Shown: positions 53,018 to 61,927, counted from the stretch's first letter. The stretch is DNA of 64,000 nt from an uncultured Desulfobacterium sp. (GCA_900258555.1 LT984857.1:48744-112743); one strand, 5' to 3'. Numbers and translations are program-made. The notes: generated by a model from the letters alone, not told the origin.

Positions 53018-53110
53018 ATGCAGAAACCGGTGGCGGGAAAGTACGTTAAAAAACCCTATACACTGGAAGAGATCGGCATTGCTGTCAAAGAAGAGTCGGT
53101 GAAACCCTAA
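53018..53110 (+). CDS. Small ORF, 30 residues, with a strong ribosome binding site
   Basis: ATG at 53018 with AGGAGG 10 nt upstream and a structured leader. It encodes a short basic peptide whose middle reads GKYVKKPYTLEEIGIAVKE. The stretch resembles the YxxPxLxxxG leader pattern of some RiPP precursors, but no biosynthetic gene lies nearby. Alternatively it is the start of a broken gene. Its last 26 bp overlap the 3' end of the NMN-adenylyltransferase-like gene on the other strand. Confidence 0.4.
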   Translation: MQKPVAGKYVKKPYTLEEIGIAVKEESVKP

Positions 53111-53666
53111 AGAGTGTCTTAAGCCTTGCCGGTATCTCCCATTCAATCAAGAGCCTTTGTGCGGCTTGCGGCACAAGGTGTTCCCAGGTGCATTCATCCT
53201 TCATCAGCATCCTGATATCAGTCGCGCTCAAGCCCTTTTCCTCCGAAGGAACGTCTCTCAAGATATGGGTCTTGAGACCCATTTCTGTAAAATACGCATG
53301 TTTTTTTCTCCCCCATTCATCGTAGATTGACAAAAAAAACACTGCATCCATGGGCACATAATATTTGTAGAGTTCAGGGAAGCTGACAGGAAAAGGCACA
53401 ATGGAAAATTGACGTGCATCAAGGCCTTCCTCCAATACCGTCTTAACAAGGACGTAGCGCTCGTAATAGGTTAGTGGATTTGCAAACGGGCTGCTTCTGT
53501 TGACGTCGGTTTCTTCTTTTCTGCTCAGGACCGGATCAGGATTTGTAATCCCGACCACAAGATGGCGGCACATGGCCTTGCCGGCCATGATATATTTTAA
53601 ATGATCATTGTGCAGGACCTGAAAGCGACCATGGATTACGCCGATTTCATAGTTATATGTTATCAT
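53085..53666 (-). CDS. Nicotinamide-nucleotide adenylyltransferase-like protein
   Basis: Cytidylyltransferase-fold protein of 193 residues. The N-terminal nucleotide motif GRFQVLHNDHLKYI corresponds to GRFQPxHxGH, but has Asp where Gly is usual. The C-terminal motif GLSATDIRML corresponds to ISSTxIR, which binds ATP phosphate. Such enzymes adenylylate NMN in NAD synthesis or salvage. It begins 9 bp after the apgM-like gene, so both are probably cotranscribed. The substrate is inferred. Confidence 0.75.
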   Translation of the reverse strand: MITYNYEIGVIHGRFQVLHNDHLKYIMAGKAMCRHLVVGITNPDPVLSRKEETDVNRSSPFANPLTYYERYVLVKTVLEEGLDARQFSIVPFPVSFPELYKYYVPMDAVFFLSIYDEWGRKKHAYFTEMGLKTHILRDVPSEEKGLSATDIRMLMKDECTWEHLVPQAAQRLLIEWEIPARLKTLFRVSPTLL

Positions 53667-53675
53667 TGGAACCTG

Positions 53676-55019
53676 TCATGTAGAAATTTTCGGGGCCGTA
53701 TCGAGCATAAAAGGTCGGTATCTACCGGGCCAGTAAGGCTGATCATCGGGCGTATCCATAATCCCATGCAGCTTTGACATGTCCAGATGGTCGAGGATCA
53801 TATACATCAACTCCCTGCCGCGGATCTGCCCCAGTGCACCCATGGCAGCATCAATTTCATTAAACCTCATAACACTGTCCCGTCTTACACCACGGCCGTA
53901 AAATGTCATGGGGACGGATTCGCCTGAATGGATGAGGGGTCCTGAGCTTGGAGTCGAATGGTCAGCAGTGATGATGATCAACAATTCAGGATCATCCATA
54001 AGCGGGCCGATCGCCTTTCCAAGCCCCTTGTCAAGGGATTCAATCACCTTAAGCTTGAATTCAGGGTCTTTGGTGTGGCCAGCATCGTCAGGGGCCTTTG
54101 TGTGGACATGTATAAAATCATAATCGGCCAGGCCCTCAATGGCAAGCCCAAGGCGTTCCGCCAGATCATCCCCTGGATCTGTATTATCATAAACCTTTCT
54201 TGTATCCATACCGATGTATCTTCCCAGTCCAAGATATACGATTCCAGAGGCTATGGAAAGACCCCTAAGCCCGTAACTGTCTGTAAAAGGTCTGACCTCC
54301 TTGAGTTGTCCTGCCCGCTGGGTAACAAAACCGTTAACGGGTTTCATATTGTTACCGATACGGAAACGATTGACAGGATGATCTTTCAATCGGCCATAAA
54401 CCCATACAAGATACTGCTTAAGCGCATAAGCGGCATTTTCGGATAAGGGATCATTCCGGTATCTTGACCAGGGCGAAATCTCTATCAGGGCGCTGCCGTC
54501 AACAAACGGATCAGAATCAGTGAAATAAGGCGCAACATCACCGGAAAGTGAGATAATGCCGAAGATCCCCCCTGTCTGAACGAATCGTATTTTCACGCCG
54601 TTTGCCTCGTATCCGGAAACCTCATCTATCAACTGTAAGACATCATCGGATGATATCACCGGTTTTCGCTCATCTACTACAAGGCAACCTTCTGCGTCGT
54701 GCAGACAGGCGAAATGGGCCAGCACCGCAACATCCTTAGGCCCAAGAGGTATCCCTGCTCCCAGCGCCTCAAGAACACCCCTTCCGGGAAACAGCGCCAT
54801 GTCATAGCCGAACATTACAAAATGGGCATTTTCGCTGGGCAATGCCTGCCCCAACATCGCGGCGTGATAAAGACCGTTTGCACCGCCTGCGGCTATATGG
54901 TCAAGGAATGGGGTATTGGCCGCCTGGAGGGGTGTCTGGTGGCCGAAGAGATCGAAGGAGCGATCCCCCAATCCGTCAAGCATTATCAATATACATTTCT
55001 TCAGTCTGTTATTGTCCAT
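53676..55019 (-). CDS. ApgM-like cofactor-independent phosphoglycerate mutase
   Basis: Alkaline-phosphatase-superfamily enzyme of 447 residues. Metal ligands: Asp in LIMLDGLGDR; late DHSTPSSG; DDAGHTKD. The nucleophile region reads PSENAHFVMFGYD, comparable to GSDTAHLxxxGYD in archaeal-type ApgM. It is about 40 residues longer than typical ApgM. Interconversion of 3- and 2-phosphoglycerate is the likeliest activity, but other members of this superfamily act on other phosphoesters. Confidence 0.78.
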   Translation of the reverse strand: MDNNRLKKCILIMLDGLGDRSFDLFGHQTPLQAANTPFLDHIAAGGANGLYHAAMLGQALPSENAHFVMFGYDMALFPGRGVLEALGAGIPLGPKDVAVLAHFACLHDAEGCLVVDERKPVISSDDVLQLIDEVSGYEANGVKIRFVQTGGIFGIISLSGDVAPYFTDSDPFVDGSALIEISPWSRYRNDPLSENAAYALKQYLVWVYGRLKDHPVNRFRIGNNMKPVNGFVTQRAGQLKEVRPFTDSYGLRGLSIASGIVYLGLGRYIGMDTRKVYDNTDPGDDLAERLGLAIEGLADYDFIHVHTKAPDDAGHTKDPEFKLKVIESLDKGLGKAIGPLMDDPELLIIITADHSTPSSGPLIHSGESVPMTFYGRGVRRDSVMRFNEIDAAMGALGQIRGRELMYMILDHLDMSKLHGIMDTPDDQPYWPGRYRPFMLDTAPKIST

Positions 55020-55079
55020 GTCTTCATTTTCCCCGAATCCGGCCTCAAAATCAACCTCAACCTTCGAACAGGTTCTATA

Positions 55080-55119
55080 GGAATTTCCGAATCATTTTCC
55101 ATTTTCCATAGGAACTTCC
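55080..55119. promoter_or_regulatory. Two GGAA-N-TTCC palindromes in a divergent promoter region
   Basis: GGAATTTCC at 55080-55088 and GGAACTTCC at 55111-55119 have centres 31 bp apart, about three helical turns. They lie between the divergent apgM-like and TIM-barrel genes. They could be operator half-sites of one dimeric regulator; no regulator is known. Confidence 0.35.
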
Positions 55120-55160
55120 AGTTTGCCCACCGCATTGTTTTATAGTAGAAGGTTTTCCCA

Positions 55161-56099
55161 GTGAAATTTTATAATACAGGCAGACAATTGACCATGTTCC
55201 CCACACTCGCAGTTTGCAATATATTCCCCGACACCGCCACTCTCGCGCATTTTGCCCGTGATTACGGGTTTTCCGGTATTGACTGGTCGTTTGATCTGAC
55301 CCGTATTCCTGAGACATCCTGTCAGGAATCCGACTGGCTGAGGGAGATTTTTGATCTCAGTCCGTTGGAGGTCCGTTTCCACTGCCCTTTTTATCAGGTG
55401 GACCTCGGCCATTCGGACCCTGAGGAGGCAAAGGCCGCCAAGTACATTTTCCGCAGGATCATCCTCCTTGTCTCAAAGGCTGGAGGAAAATATCTGACCA
55501 TTCATATCGGCCTCGGCCATAATTCCACCGAACCCCTCTCCTGGAACAGTACGCTAAAAAATTTGAAAGAGATCGTCCGGTTCGGGGCAGAACATGGGGT
55601 AAAGGTCTGTCTTGAAAACCTGGCATGGGGCTGGAGCAGCAGGCCGAACCTGTTTGAAAAGCTTATCCGCAAAAGCGGCGCACATGTCACATTCGATATC
55701 GGCCATGCCCATGCATGTGAATCCGTGCAGACTCAGCAGTATTCCATTGAGGATTTCATCACGCCACATCAGGGTCTGATCTTAAATGCCCATGTATATC
55801 ATACTGAGACATCCGGCCTCGGCCATCTGCCGCCAAACCACGTGGAAGACATTGAAGACCGGTTGGAACTGCTGCTTGCCTCAGGTTGCAGGTGGTGGAC
55901 AATAGAGCTAAAAGAGCAGGGCACCCTGATCAGGACAAAGGGATTGATAGACAACTATCTGCAAAGGCTGCCACTTGCCTGCGGCCTGACTGAAGAAGAT
56001 CAGATACGGACCTCAACTGCGTGCCGGGGTTTAGCCCGACTTTGTAACTTTTCAAAAAGTCGGGGTGCGGGCGGGCAGGGGCGGAGGTCTGTTTTGTAA
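55161..56099 (+). CDS. Xylose-isomerase-like TIM-barrel (AP endonuclease 2 family) with repeat-derived C terminus
   Basis: TIM-barrel protein of 312 residues of the sugar isomerase/endonuclease IV-like superfamily. Metal-ligand candidates: HIGLGH, the Glu in CLENLAWGW, FDIGHAHA, NAHVYHTE and the late ELKEQG. The normal family length is about 270. The last 21 residues or so (from about 292) and the stop codon are encoded by the left arm of the foldback element, so the native C terminus was probably replaced. The start is a GTG with GAAGG 9 nt upstream; an ATG at 55194 is an alternative. No neighbours suggest a substrate. Confidence 0.8.
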   Translation: MKFYNTGRQLTMFPTLAVCNIFPDTATLAHFARDYGFSGIDWSFDLTRIPETSCQESDWLREIFDLSPLEVRFHCPFYQVDLGHSDPEEAKAAKYIFRRIILLVSKAGGKYLTIHIGLGHNSTEPLSWNSTLKNLKEIVRFGAEHGVKVCLENLAWGWSSRPNLFEKLIRKSGAHVTFDIGHAHACESVQTQQYSIEDFITPHQGLILNAHVYHTETSGLGHLPPNHVEDIEDRLELLLASGCRWWTIELKEQGTLIRTKGLIDNYLQRLPLACGLTEEDQIRTSTACRGLARLCNFSKSRGAGGQGRRSVL

Positions 56100-56316
56100 T
56101 GGCGCATAATTTCTCCGGTGCTGCTGCAACGCCCCCGTTACCCTGAAAAATGGCCGAACAGGCAGATAGGTCCAAGCCTCAAGCGGGCACTGTCCTATGG
56201 GCCTGTCCGGATAAAATTTCAGGCTAATGCTGCCATTGCATGGAATGACTTAAAGACATGCGCCGTTAAAAAACAGACCCCCGCCCCTGCCCGCCCGCAC
56301 CCCGACTTTTTGAAAA
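56049..56316. mobile_element. MITE-like foldback element with about 59-bp terminal inverted repeats
   Basis: The left arm (56049-56107) and right arm (56258-56316) match at 56 of 59 positions when one is inverted; the outer 47 bp match at 46. The GC-rich core reads GGGGTGCGGGCGGGCAGGGG. Between the arms an inner stem (CCTGAAA...CAGGC...ATAGG) continues the fold. There is no transposase ORF inside and no obvious target-site duplication. It is 268 bp long in total, inserted at the end of the TIM-barrel gene. Confidence 0.75.
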
Positions 56317-56453
56317 CCTACCGATTATGCTGGAAAATCATTAAGATAATTGAACTTGACAGGCGGCCCTCTTTTTTCTAATATCCCTTTCTGCTTGCTT
56401 TAGGTTGTTGTCAACCTTGTTACTGATCAACTTACTGAAGAAATGGAGGAAAA

Positions 56454-57311
56454 ATGGAAATCAAAAAAATCGCGGTTATAGGCGCAGGCATTATGGGAAA
56501 CGGTATTGCCCAGGTGTGCGCACAGGCTGGCTATGAGGTTTCGGTTCGGGACATTAATCAGGCCTTTCTCGATAAGGGCATCAAAAACATCGAGAAAAAC
56601 CTGTCCAAACTGGTGGCAAAGGAAAAGATGACCCAGGACCAGATGAACGCCGTTATGGGCAAACTAAAACCCACATTGGAACTAAAAGATGCGGTTGAGG
56701 GCGCCCAGTTGGTCATTGAGGCCGCAACTGAGAATATTGATATCAAAAAGTCCATATTCAAGGAGATTGACGGCTACTGCCCGCCGGAGACCGTATTTGC
56801 GTCAAACACCACTGCAAAGAGCATCGCTGAAATGGGTGCAGTTACAAAGAGACCCGACAAGTTCATAGGCATGCACTTTTTTAATCCCCCGCCATTGATG
56901 AAGCTGGTGGAGGTTATCCGGAGCCTTGCAACATCCGACGAAACCTGCAAGATTATAACCGATACGTGCGCAAAGCTGGGGAAAAAGGCCGTGGTCATCA
57001 AAGAGGCCCCGGGCTTTATCGTCACCAGGATATTTGCCGTATTGATCAATGAGGCCTTCTTCACACTGATGGAAGGTGTGGCAAGCCCCGAGGAGATTGA
57101 CGAGGCCATGCAACTGGGTGTAAACCTGCCCGCAGGACCGCTTAGAACCGCGGATTTCATGGGAATTGACCTGGTATTGGCCACCATGAACACCCTGTAC
57201 GAGGAATTCGGAGACCCCAAATATCGTCCCTGCCCACTGGTAAGAAACTATGTAAGGGCCGGCTGGCTGGGTGTAAAAACCGGCAGAGGCGTCTACGATT
57301 ACAGAAAGTAG
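56454..57311 (+). CDS. 3-hydroxybutyryl-CoA dehydrogenase
   Basis: NAD(P)-dependent 3-hydroxyacyl-CoA dehydrogenase of 285 residues, full length. Rossmann motif VIGAGIMGNGIAQVC; VIEAATENI; the catalytic His in GMHFFNPPP; NEAFFTLMEG; C-terminal KTGRGVYDY. GGAGG precedes the ATG. It stands alone, outside the catabolic operon that carries its paralogue at 6909-7763. A clear terminator follows. It probably serves general beta-oxidation or butyrate metabolism. Confidence 0.93.
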   Translation: MEIKKIAVIGAGIMGNGIAQVCAQAGYEVSVRDINQAFLDKGIKNIEKNLSKLVAKEKMTQDQMNAVMGKLKPTLELKDAVEGAQLVIEAATENIDIKKSIFKEIDGYCPPETVFASNTTAKSIAEMGAVTKRPDKFIGMHFFNPPPLMKLVEVIRSLATSDETCKIITDTCAKLGKKAVVIKEAPGFIVTRIFAVLINEAFFTLMEGVASPEEIDEAMQLGVNLPAGPLRTADFMGIDLVLATMNTLYEEFGDPKYRPCPLVRNYVRAGWLGVKTGRGVYDYRK

Positions 57312-57331
57312 GTCTGTTTATCAGATTACAA

Positions 57332-57371
57332 AAAGCCCCCACAGTCCCACGGGATTTGTGGGGGTTTTTTG
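57332..57371 (+). terminator. Rho-independent terminator of the 3-hydroxybutyryl-CoA dehydrogenase gene
   Basis: CCCCCACA (57336-57343) pairs with TGTGGGGG (57357-57364) and is followed by TTTTTT. It lies 25 bp after the dehydrogenase stop and 35 bp before tmk. Confidence 0.9.
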
Positions 57372-57405
57372 ATTGAACATTACAATATTATCTTGAGGGG
57401 CTTAC

Positions 57406-58047
57406 TTGTTCTTAACTTTTGAAGGCATAGAGGGCTGCGGCAAGTCAACACAGGCCAAACGACTGGTAGCGCGTTTGACAGAGCTAAAGATCCCGGTCAT
57501 ACATACCATTGAACCTGGGGGGACCGGAATTGGTCAAGATATCAGGGGCATCCTGCTGGATAACTCCAATGAGTGTCTGGCGCCCCTTGCAGAGCTTTTT
57601 CTTTATGCAGCAGACAGGGCCCAGCATATGACAGAGGTAATCAAACCCGCCCTTTTGAATGGAACATGGGTTGTAAGCGATCGGTTCTTTGATGCAACCG
57701 TAGCCTACCAGGGTTATGGGCGAAATCAGGATATCTCGTTAATTAAGATGTTGAATTCAAGGGCCTGCTCAGACATTACGCCCGATAAAACCTTCCTTAT
57801 TGACTGTCCTGTTGAGATCGGCCTTGAAAGGGCCTTTCGAAGGAACCGGGAGCTTAAACAGGAAGGAAAGGCCAGATTCGAAAGGGAAAAGGTGGCCTTT
57901 CATGAGTCAGTGAGAAAAGGGTATCTTACAATTGCCGCTGATGAACCTGACAGATTCGTCATAATTGACGGCTCTCTTAACGAGGAAGATCAGGAGGCAT
58001 TGATATTTGAAAATATCAGGCCACTTATCCCTCAAGGCCGATGTTAG
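57406..58047 (+). CDS. tmk: Thymidylate kinase
   Basis: dTMP kinase of 213 residues. P-loop FEGIEGCGKSTQ; the DR motif YAADRAQH; the EPGGT motif with Gly (TIEPGGTGIG); SDRFFDATVAYQG. The start is a TTG preceded by GAGGGG, giving MFLTFEGIEG, the family N terminus. It opens the plus-strand tmk-holB-PSP1-metG run and overlaps nothing after choosing the holB GTG at 58058. Confidence 0.95.
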   Translation: MFLTFEGIEGCGKSTQAKRLVARLTELKIPVIHTIEPGGTGIGQDIRGILLDNSNECLAPLAELFLYAADRAQHMTEVIKPALLNGTWVVSDRFFDATVAYQGYGRNQDISLIKMLNSRACSDITPDKTFLIDCPVEIGLERAFRRNRELKQEGKARFEREKVAFHESVRKGYLTIAADEPDRFVIIDGSLNEEDQEALIFENIRPLIPQGRC

Positions 58048-58057
58048 TGTACTGACA

Positions 58058-59092
58058 GTGAAATTCTCCGATATAGTTGGTCAACAAACAGCCAAGAAAT
58101 TTCTAAGCCAGGTTATGGCGAGCGCCAAGATCCCCCATGCCTATCTTTTTACCGGTATCCCTGGTGTCGGAAAGACCAGCACCGCCATGGCCTTTGCCAT
58201 GTCCCTCAATTGTAAGGACAAATCAAGTGAATCGGACGGCTGCGGCCGGTGTACATCCTGCCGGCAGCTATTGGGAGGTAATCATCCTGATTTTATTACG
58301 ATCAGGCCGGAGGATCAGACCATCAAAATAGAGCAGATAAAGGAATTGAACAGGTCTTTAGGCTTTGCCCCAATGTCAGGAGGCTACAGGGTCTGTGTCA
58401 TCCATCAGGCGGATACCATGAGCGAAGAGGCGGCCAATTCGTTTTTAAAGACCCTGGAAGAACCACCCCCTGGAAACATCCTGATACTCAAGGTCATGGA
58501 ACCCCTTGATCTGCTGCCGACCATTGTGTCGCGCTGCCAAAAGGTGCCTTTCAGGCCATTGGCAATCGCAGACATAGCCCAATGGCTCGTCAATAATAAG
58601 GGTATTGAAAAAGACACTGCCCTTTTGCTTGCGGGCATATCTGAAGGCAGCCTGGGCAGGGCGATTAAGATGTGGGAGGGCGATTTTCTGGAAAAGAGAA
58701 GGGCGTGGATCAATCGGATGGAGACCCTGCCCGACCTGTCCAAGGCGGATGCCCTCAATATGGCCCTTGAGTGCGCAGAGGAAGACCGGAAAAAGGGCAT
58801 TGATATACCCTCAAGCGGTGAGGCGGGCATGGTGGATATGCTTTCAGTCTGGACCAACTGGTTCAGGGATCTTCTGGTATTGAGGGTCGGAGGCCCCACT
58901 GATCTGTTGGTAAATACCGATTTTTCCGAGAGTTTGCAAAATATCGCTGAAAGTTATAATATTAAAGCCCTGATTGAAAGCGTCCTTCTGATGAATCAGG
59001 TCCGGGCGGACATCCGCAGGATGCGTAACCCCATTCTTGTAATGGAGCACGCGATTATGGGCCTCAGGGGGCTTGTGACCCTTAGTAGTTAA
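58058..59092 (+). CDS. holB: DNA polymerase III delta-prime subunit
   Basis: AAA+ clamp-loader subunit of 344 residues. The GTG at 58058 gives MKFSDIVGQQTAKKF, the family N terminus; a TTG at 58007 would overlap tmk. Walker A FTGIPGVGKTSTA; the four-Cys zinc module is CGRCTSC with a preceding Cys; LEEPPPGN and SRCQ sensor motifs. The intact Walker A is as in many bacteria, unlike E. coli HolB where it is degenerate. Confidence 0.93.
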   Translation: MKFSDIVGQQTAKKFLSQVMASAKIPHAYLFTGIPGVGKTSTAMAFAMSLNCKDKSSESDGCGRCTSCRQLLGGNHPDFITIRPEDQTIKIEQIKELNRSLGFAPMSGGYRVCVIHQADTMSEEAANSFLKTLEEPPPGNILILKVMEPLDLLPTIVSRCQKVPFRPLAIADIAQWLVNNKGIEKDTALLLAGISEGSLGRAIKMWEGDFLEKRRAWINRMETLPDLSKADALNMALECAEEDRKKGIDIPSSGEAGMVDMLSVWTNWFRDLLVLRVGGPTDLLVNTDFSESLQNIAESYNIKALIESVLLMNQVRADIRRMRNPILVMEHAIMGLRGLVTLSS

Positions 59093-59125
59093 AGTGGGTA
59101 AGTCAATGGCATTGGTCGGTAAATA

Positions 59126-59986
59126 ATGAACAAGGTTGTCGGCATACAATTCAGAAAAGGCGGAAAGGTCTACGATTTTGATCCGGGACCCTTTGTCCTT
59201 AAAAAGGGCGATAAGGTGATGGTGATAACAGACGAAGGCCCTTCCATTGGTTCCGTTTATTCTGAGCCTCAGACCAGGGGAGATGAGATACCAAAGCGGC
59301 CCATAAAAAAGATCTTCCGTCTTGCAACCCGGGAGGAGATAGAGAGATTTGATAACAACTGCTGTCAGGAGGAGAGTGTATATCAGTATTGCTACAATAA
59401 GATCAATGAGAGCCAGTTGGAGATGAGTCTTGTTTCAGTGGAAAGGCGTTTTGACGGGAGTAAGATTGTTGTATATTTCACAGCAGACGGCAGGGTGGAC
59501 TTCAGGGCACTTGTAAAGGATCTGGTTCAGGAATTCAGGACCAGGATAGAGATGAGGCAGATCGGTGTACGTCAACAGGCAAAGATCGTAGGCGGCCTGG
59601 GGCCGTGCGGCAGGCCCCTTTGCTGCTCTTCGTTCCTGGATAATTTTGCGCCGGTAACCATAAAAATGGCCAAGACCCAGAGTATCTCACTTAATCCCAG
59701 CAAAATTTCAGGCATGTGCAGCAGGCTGATGTGCTGCCTCAATTTTGAGCACGAATATTACGAAAAGGCGAGCAAGGAACTCCCCAAGGTCGGTAAGAAG
59801 GTGATGACAAAGGAGGGAGAGGGAAAGGTCGTCAGACAGAATGCCCTGAAAGAGACTGTGACAGTGATGCTCGAATCCGGCAATGAACTGGAGGTCAAGG
59901 TTCAGGATCTTGTCAGGGAAGGATTCTTCAGGAAAAAGCCCAAAAAAGACGATGTGAAGGAGGAGGCTGACACACCTCGGGAATAG
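59126..59986 (+). CDS. PSP1-domain protein (RicT/YaaT-like)
   Basis: Protein of 286 residues with the PSP1 C-terminal domain. Two Cys-rich motifs lie at about residues 153-200: GLGPCGRPLCCSSFL and SGMCSRLMCCLNFEHEYY. In Bacillus the RicT/YmcA/YlbF complex carries clusters at related Cys and aids mRNA processing; whether this protein does so is unknown. The charged tail (KKPKKDDVKEE) is disordered-looking. The order tmk-holB-PSP1-metG resembles the Bacillus arrangement. Confidence 0.88.
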   Translation: MNKVVGIQFRKGGKVYDFDPGPFVLKKGDKVMVITDEGPSIGSVYSEPQTRGDEIPKRPIKKIFRLATREEIERFDNNCCQEESVYQYCYNKINESQLEMSLVSVERRFDGSKIVVYFTADGRVDFRALVKDLVQEFRTRIEMRQIGVRQQAKIVGGLGPCGRPLCCSSFLDNFAPVTIKMAKTQSISLNPSKISGMCSRLMCCLNFEHEYYEKASKELPKVGKKVMTKEGEGKVVRQNALKETVTVMLESGNELEVKVQDLVREGFFRKKPKKDDVKEEADTPRE

Positions 59987-60015
59987 TATTCGGAAAGGAG
60001 TAACCAGTATTATCA

Positions 60016-61923
60016 GTGACCAATCGCTTTTATATTACAACCCCGATATATTATGTTAATGCAGAGCCCCACCTGGGGCATGCCTATTCAACCGTAGTGG
60101 CCGATGTCCTGACCCGTTTTCATAGGCTTGCGGGCTATGAAACCTATTTTCTGACCGGCACTGATGAGCATGGCGACAAGGTGGTGGCTGCGGCCGAAAA
60201 GGCGGGGCAGACCCCAAAGGAATATGCGGACAGGATAAGCGGGATGTTCAGGGATCTTTGGCCCAGGCTGAACATCACCAATGACCATTTCATCCGCACA
60301 ACAGATGATTATCATATTAAAGCGGTAAAGCATGTCCTCAACCGGGTAAATGAAAAAGGAGACATCTACTTCAGCGAATATGAAGGCCTTTATTGTTTCG
60401 GATGCGAACGCTTTTATACGGAGAGGGAACTGGTAGACGGAAGATGTCCTGATCATCTTACGGAGCCGAAGGTGATAAAAGAATCCAACTATTTTTTCCG
60501 TATGAGCAACTACCAGCAGTGGCTTATTGATCACATAAATAAGCATCCGGATTTTATCAGGCCCACCAGATACAGAAATGAGGTTTTATCTTTCCTGAAA
60601 GAACCCCTGGAAGACCTGTGTATATCACGGCCCAAGACCAGATTGACCTGGGGTGTGACACTGCCTTTTGATCAGAACTTTGTCACCTATGTCTGGTTTG
60701 ACGCCCTTTTAAATTATGTCTCGGCCTTAGGATACCCGGAGGGCGAAAAATATGAAAAATTCTGGCACTATGCCCAGCACATCATAGCAAAGGACATCCT
60801 GAAGCCCCACGGGATATACTGGCCCTGTATGCTGAAATCCGCCGGCATTGAGCCGTATCAACAACTGAATGTTCATGGCTACTGGAACATTGCCGAGGGT
60901 AAGATGTCAAAGAGCCTGGGAAATGTAGTCAGGCCCCTTGATCTGGTGGATGTCTACGGCCTTGATGCGTTCAGATATTTTCTTATGAGGGAGATGTCCT
61001 TCGGCCTCGATTCAGAGTTCAGTGAAAAGGCCCTTGTAGACAGGATCAACGCTGATCTGGCAAATGACCTTGGAAACCTGGTCAGCCGAAGCATCACCAT
61101 GGTGCTGAAATACTTTAACGGAGGGCAGCCGGAGGCTGTTTCATTAAGCGAAAAGGACAAGATACTTAAGGACCAAACCTTGCGGCTTGTAGATAACTAC
61201 GAGATATACATGAAAGGGCTTGAGTTCCACAAGGCCCTTGTGGGCGTATGGGAGGTAATCAACCACGTAAACAAATACATTGACTCCATGGCCCCATGGG
61301 TTTTGGCCAAGTCTGATCCTGAACGGCTCAAGACCGTGATCTCCAATATTGTAGATTGCCTAAAGATCGTCTCCTGCCTGGTATGGCCCTTTATGCCGCA
61401 GTCCGCTGAAAGCATACAGGATCAATTGGGGCTTGCGGGCAGGGGAGAGGATTTCACCATTGATCAACTGCGCGACTGGGGGGCCATTAGGCCCATCAAG
61501 CCGATGATTAAGGCCCCTTCTCTTTTTCCCAGGATAGATACAAAAAAGCCTGTAGCCAAGATTGAGAAAGAGAAAGAAAAAAAGGCCGAGAAGATCGAAA
61601 TTCCTCTGGTCTCTTTTGAGGATTTTCAAAAGCTGGACCTCAGGGTGGGAGTCATTAAAAGCGCCGAGGCCATAGCGGGCGCAAAAAAGCTACTGAAACT
61701 CACGGTGAATATGGGCGAAGAAAGGACCGTGGTAGCCGGTATCGCAGGCCACTATCTTCCACAGGAACTTATCGGAAGGCAGGTGGTCGTGGTGGCGAAC
61801 CTTGCACCTGCAAAGCTGATGGGTGTTGAATCCCACGGGATGATCCTGGCGGCCGGCGATGTCTCCGGCCTTCATATTATCGCCCCTGACAGCCCTGCTG
61901 CACCAGGCAGCAAGGTCAAATGA
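60016..61923 (+). CDS. metG: Methionyl-tRNA synthetase with C-terminal tRNA-binding domain
   Basis: Class I synthetase of 635 residues. HIGH motif HLGH in NAEPHLGHAYST; KMSKS motif in GKMSKSLGN; a single Zn knuckle CFGC followed by CPDH. The C-terminal domain (about 525-635) is the EMAP/Arc1p-like tRNA-binding fold (LDLRVGVIKSAEAI, LMGVESHGMILAA). The start is a GTG at 60016; no better start exists downstream of an in-frame stop. A Shine-Dalgarno-like AAAGGAG lies rather far upstream (about 17 nt). Confidence 0.96.
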   Translation: MTNRFYITTPIYYVNAEPHLGHAYSTVVADVLTRFHRLAGYETYFLTGTDEHGDKVVAAAEKAGQTPKEYADRISGMFRDLWPRLNITNDHFIRTTDDYHIKAVKHVLNRVNEKGDIYFSEYEGLYCFGCERFYTERELVDGRCPDHLTEPKVIKESNYFFRMSNYQQWLIDHINKHPDFIRPTRYRNEVLSFLKEPLEDLCISRPKTRLTWGVTLPFDQNFVTYVWFDALLNYVSALGYPEGEKYEKFWHYAQHIIAKDILKPHGIYWPCMLKSAGIEPYQQLNVHGYWNIAEGKMSKSLGNVVRPLDLVDVYGLDAFRYFLMREMSFGLDSEFSEKALVDRINADLANDLGNLVSRSITMVLKYFNGGQPEAVSLSEKDKILKDQTLRLVDNYEIYMKGLEFHKALVGVWEVINHVNKYIDSMAPWVLAKSDPERLKTVISNIVDCLKIVSCLVWPFMPQSAESIQDQLGLAGRGEDFTIDQLRDWGAIRPIKPMIKAPSLFPRIDTKKPVAKIEKEKEKKAEKIEIPLVSFEDFQKLDLRVGVIKSAEAIAGAKKLLKLTVNMGEERTVVAGIAGHYLPQELIGRQVVVVANLAPAKLMGVESHGMILAAGDVSGLHIIAPDSPAAPGSKVK

Positions 61924-61927
61924 ACAG

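Noticed and set aside
58007-58057. TTG at 58007 as start of holB
   Set aside because: It would overlap tmk by about 40 bp and add 17 residues unlike the family; the GTG at 58058 gives the standard N terminus.
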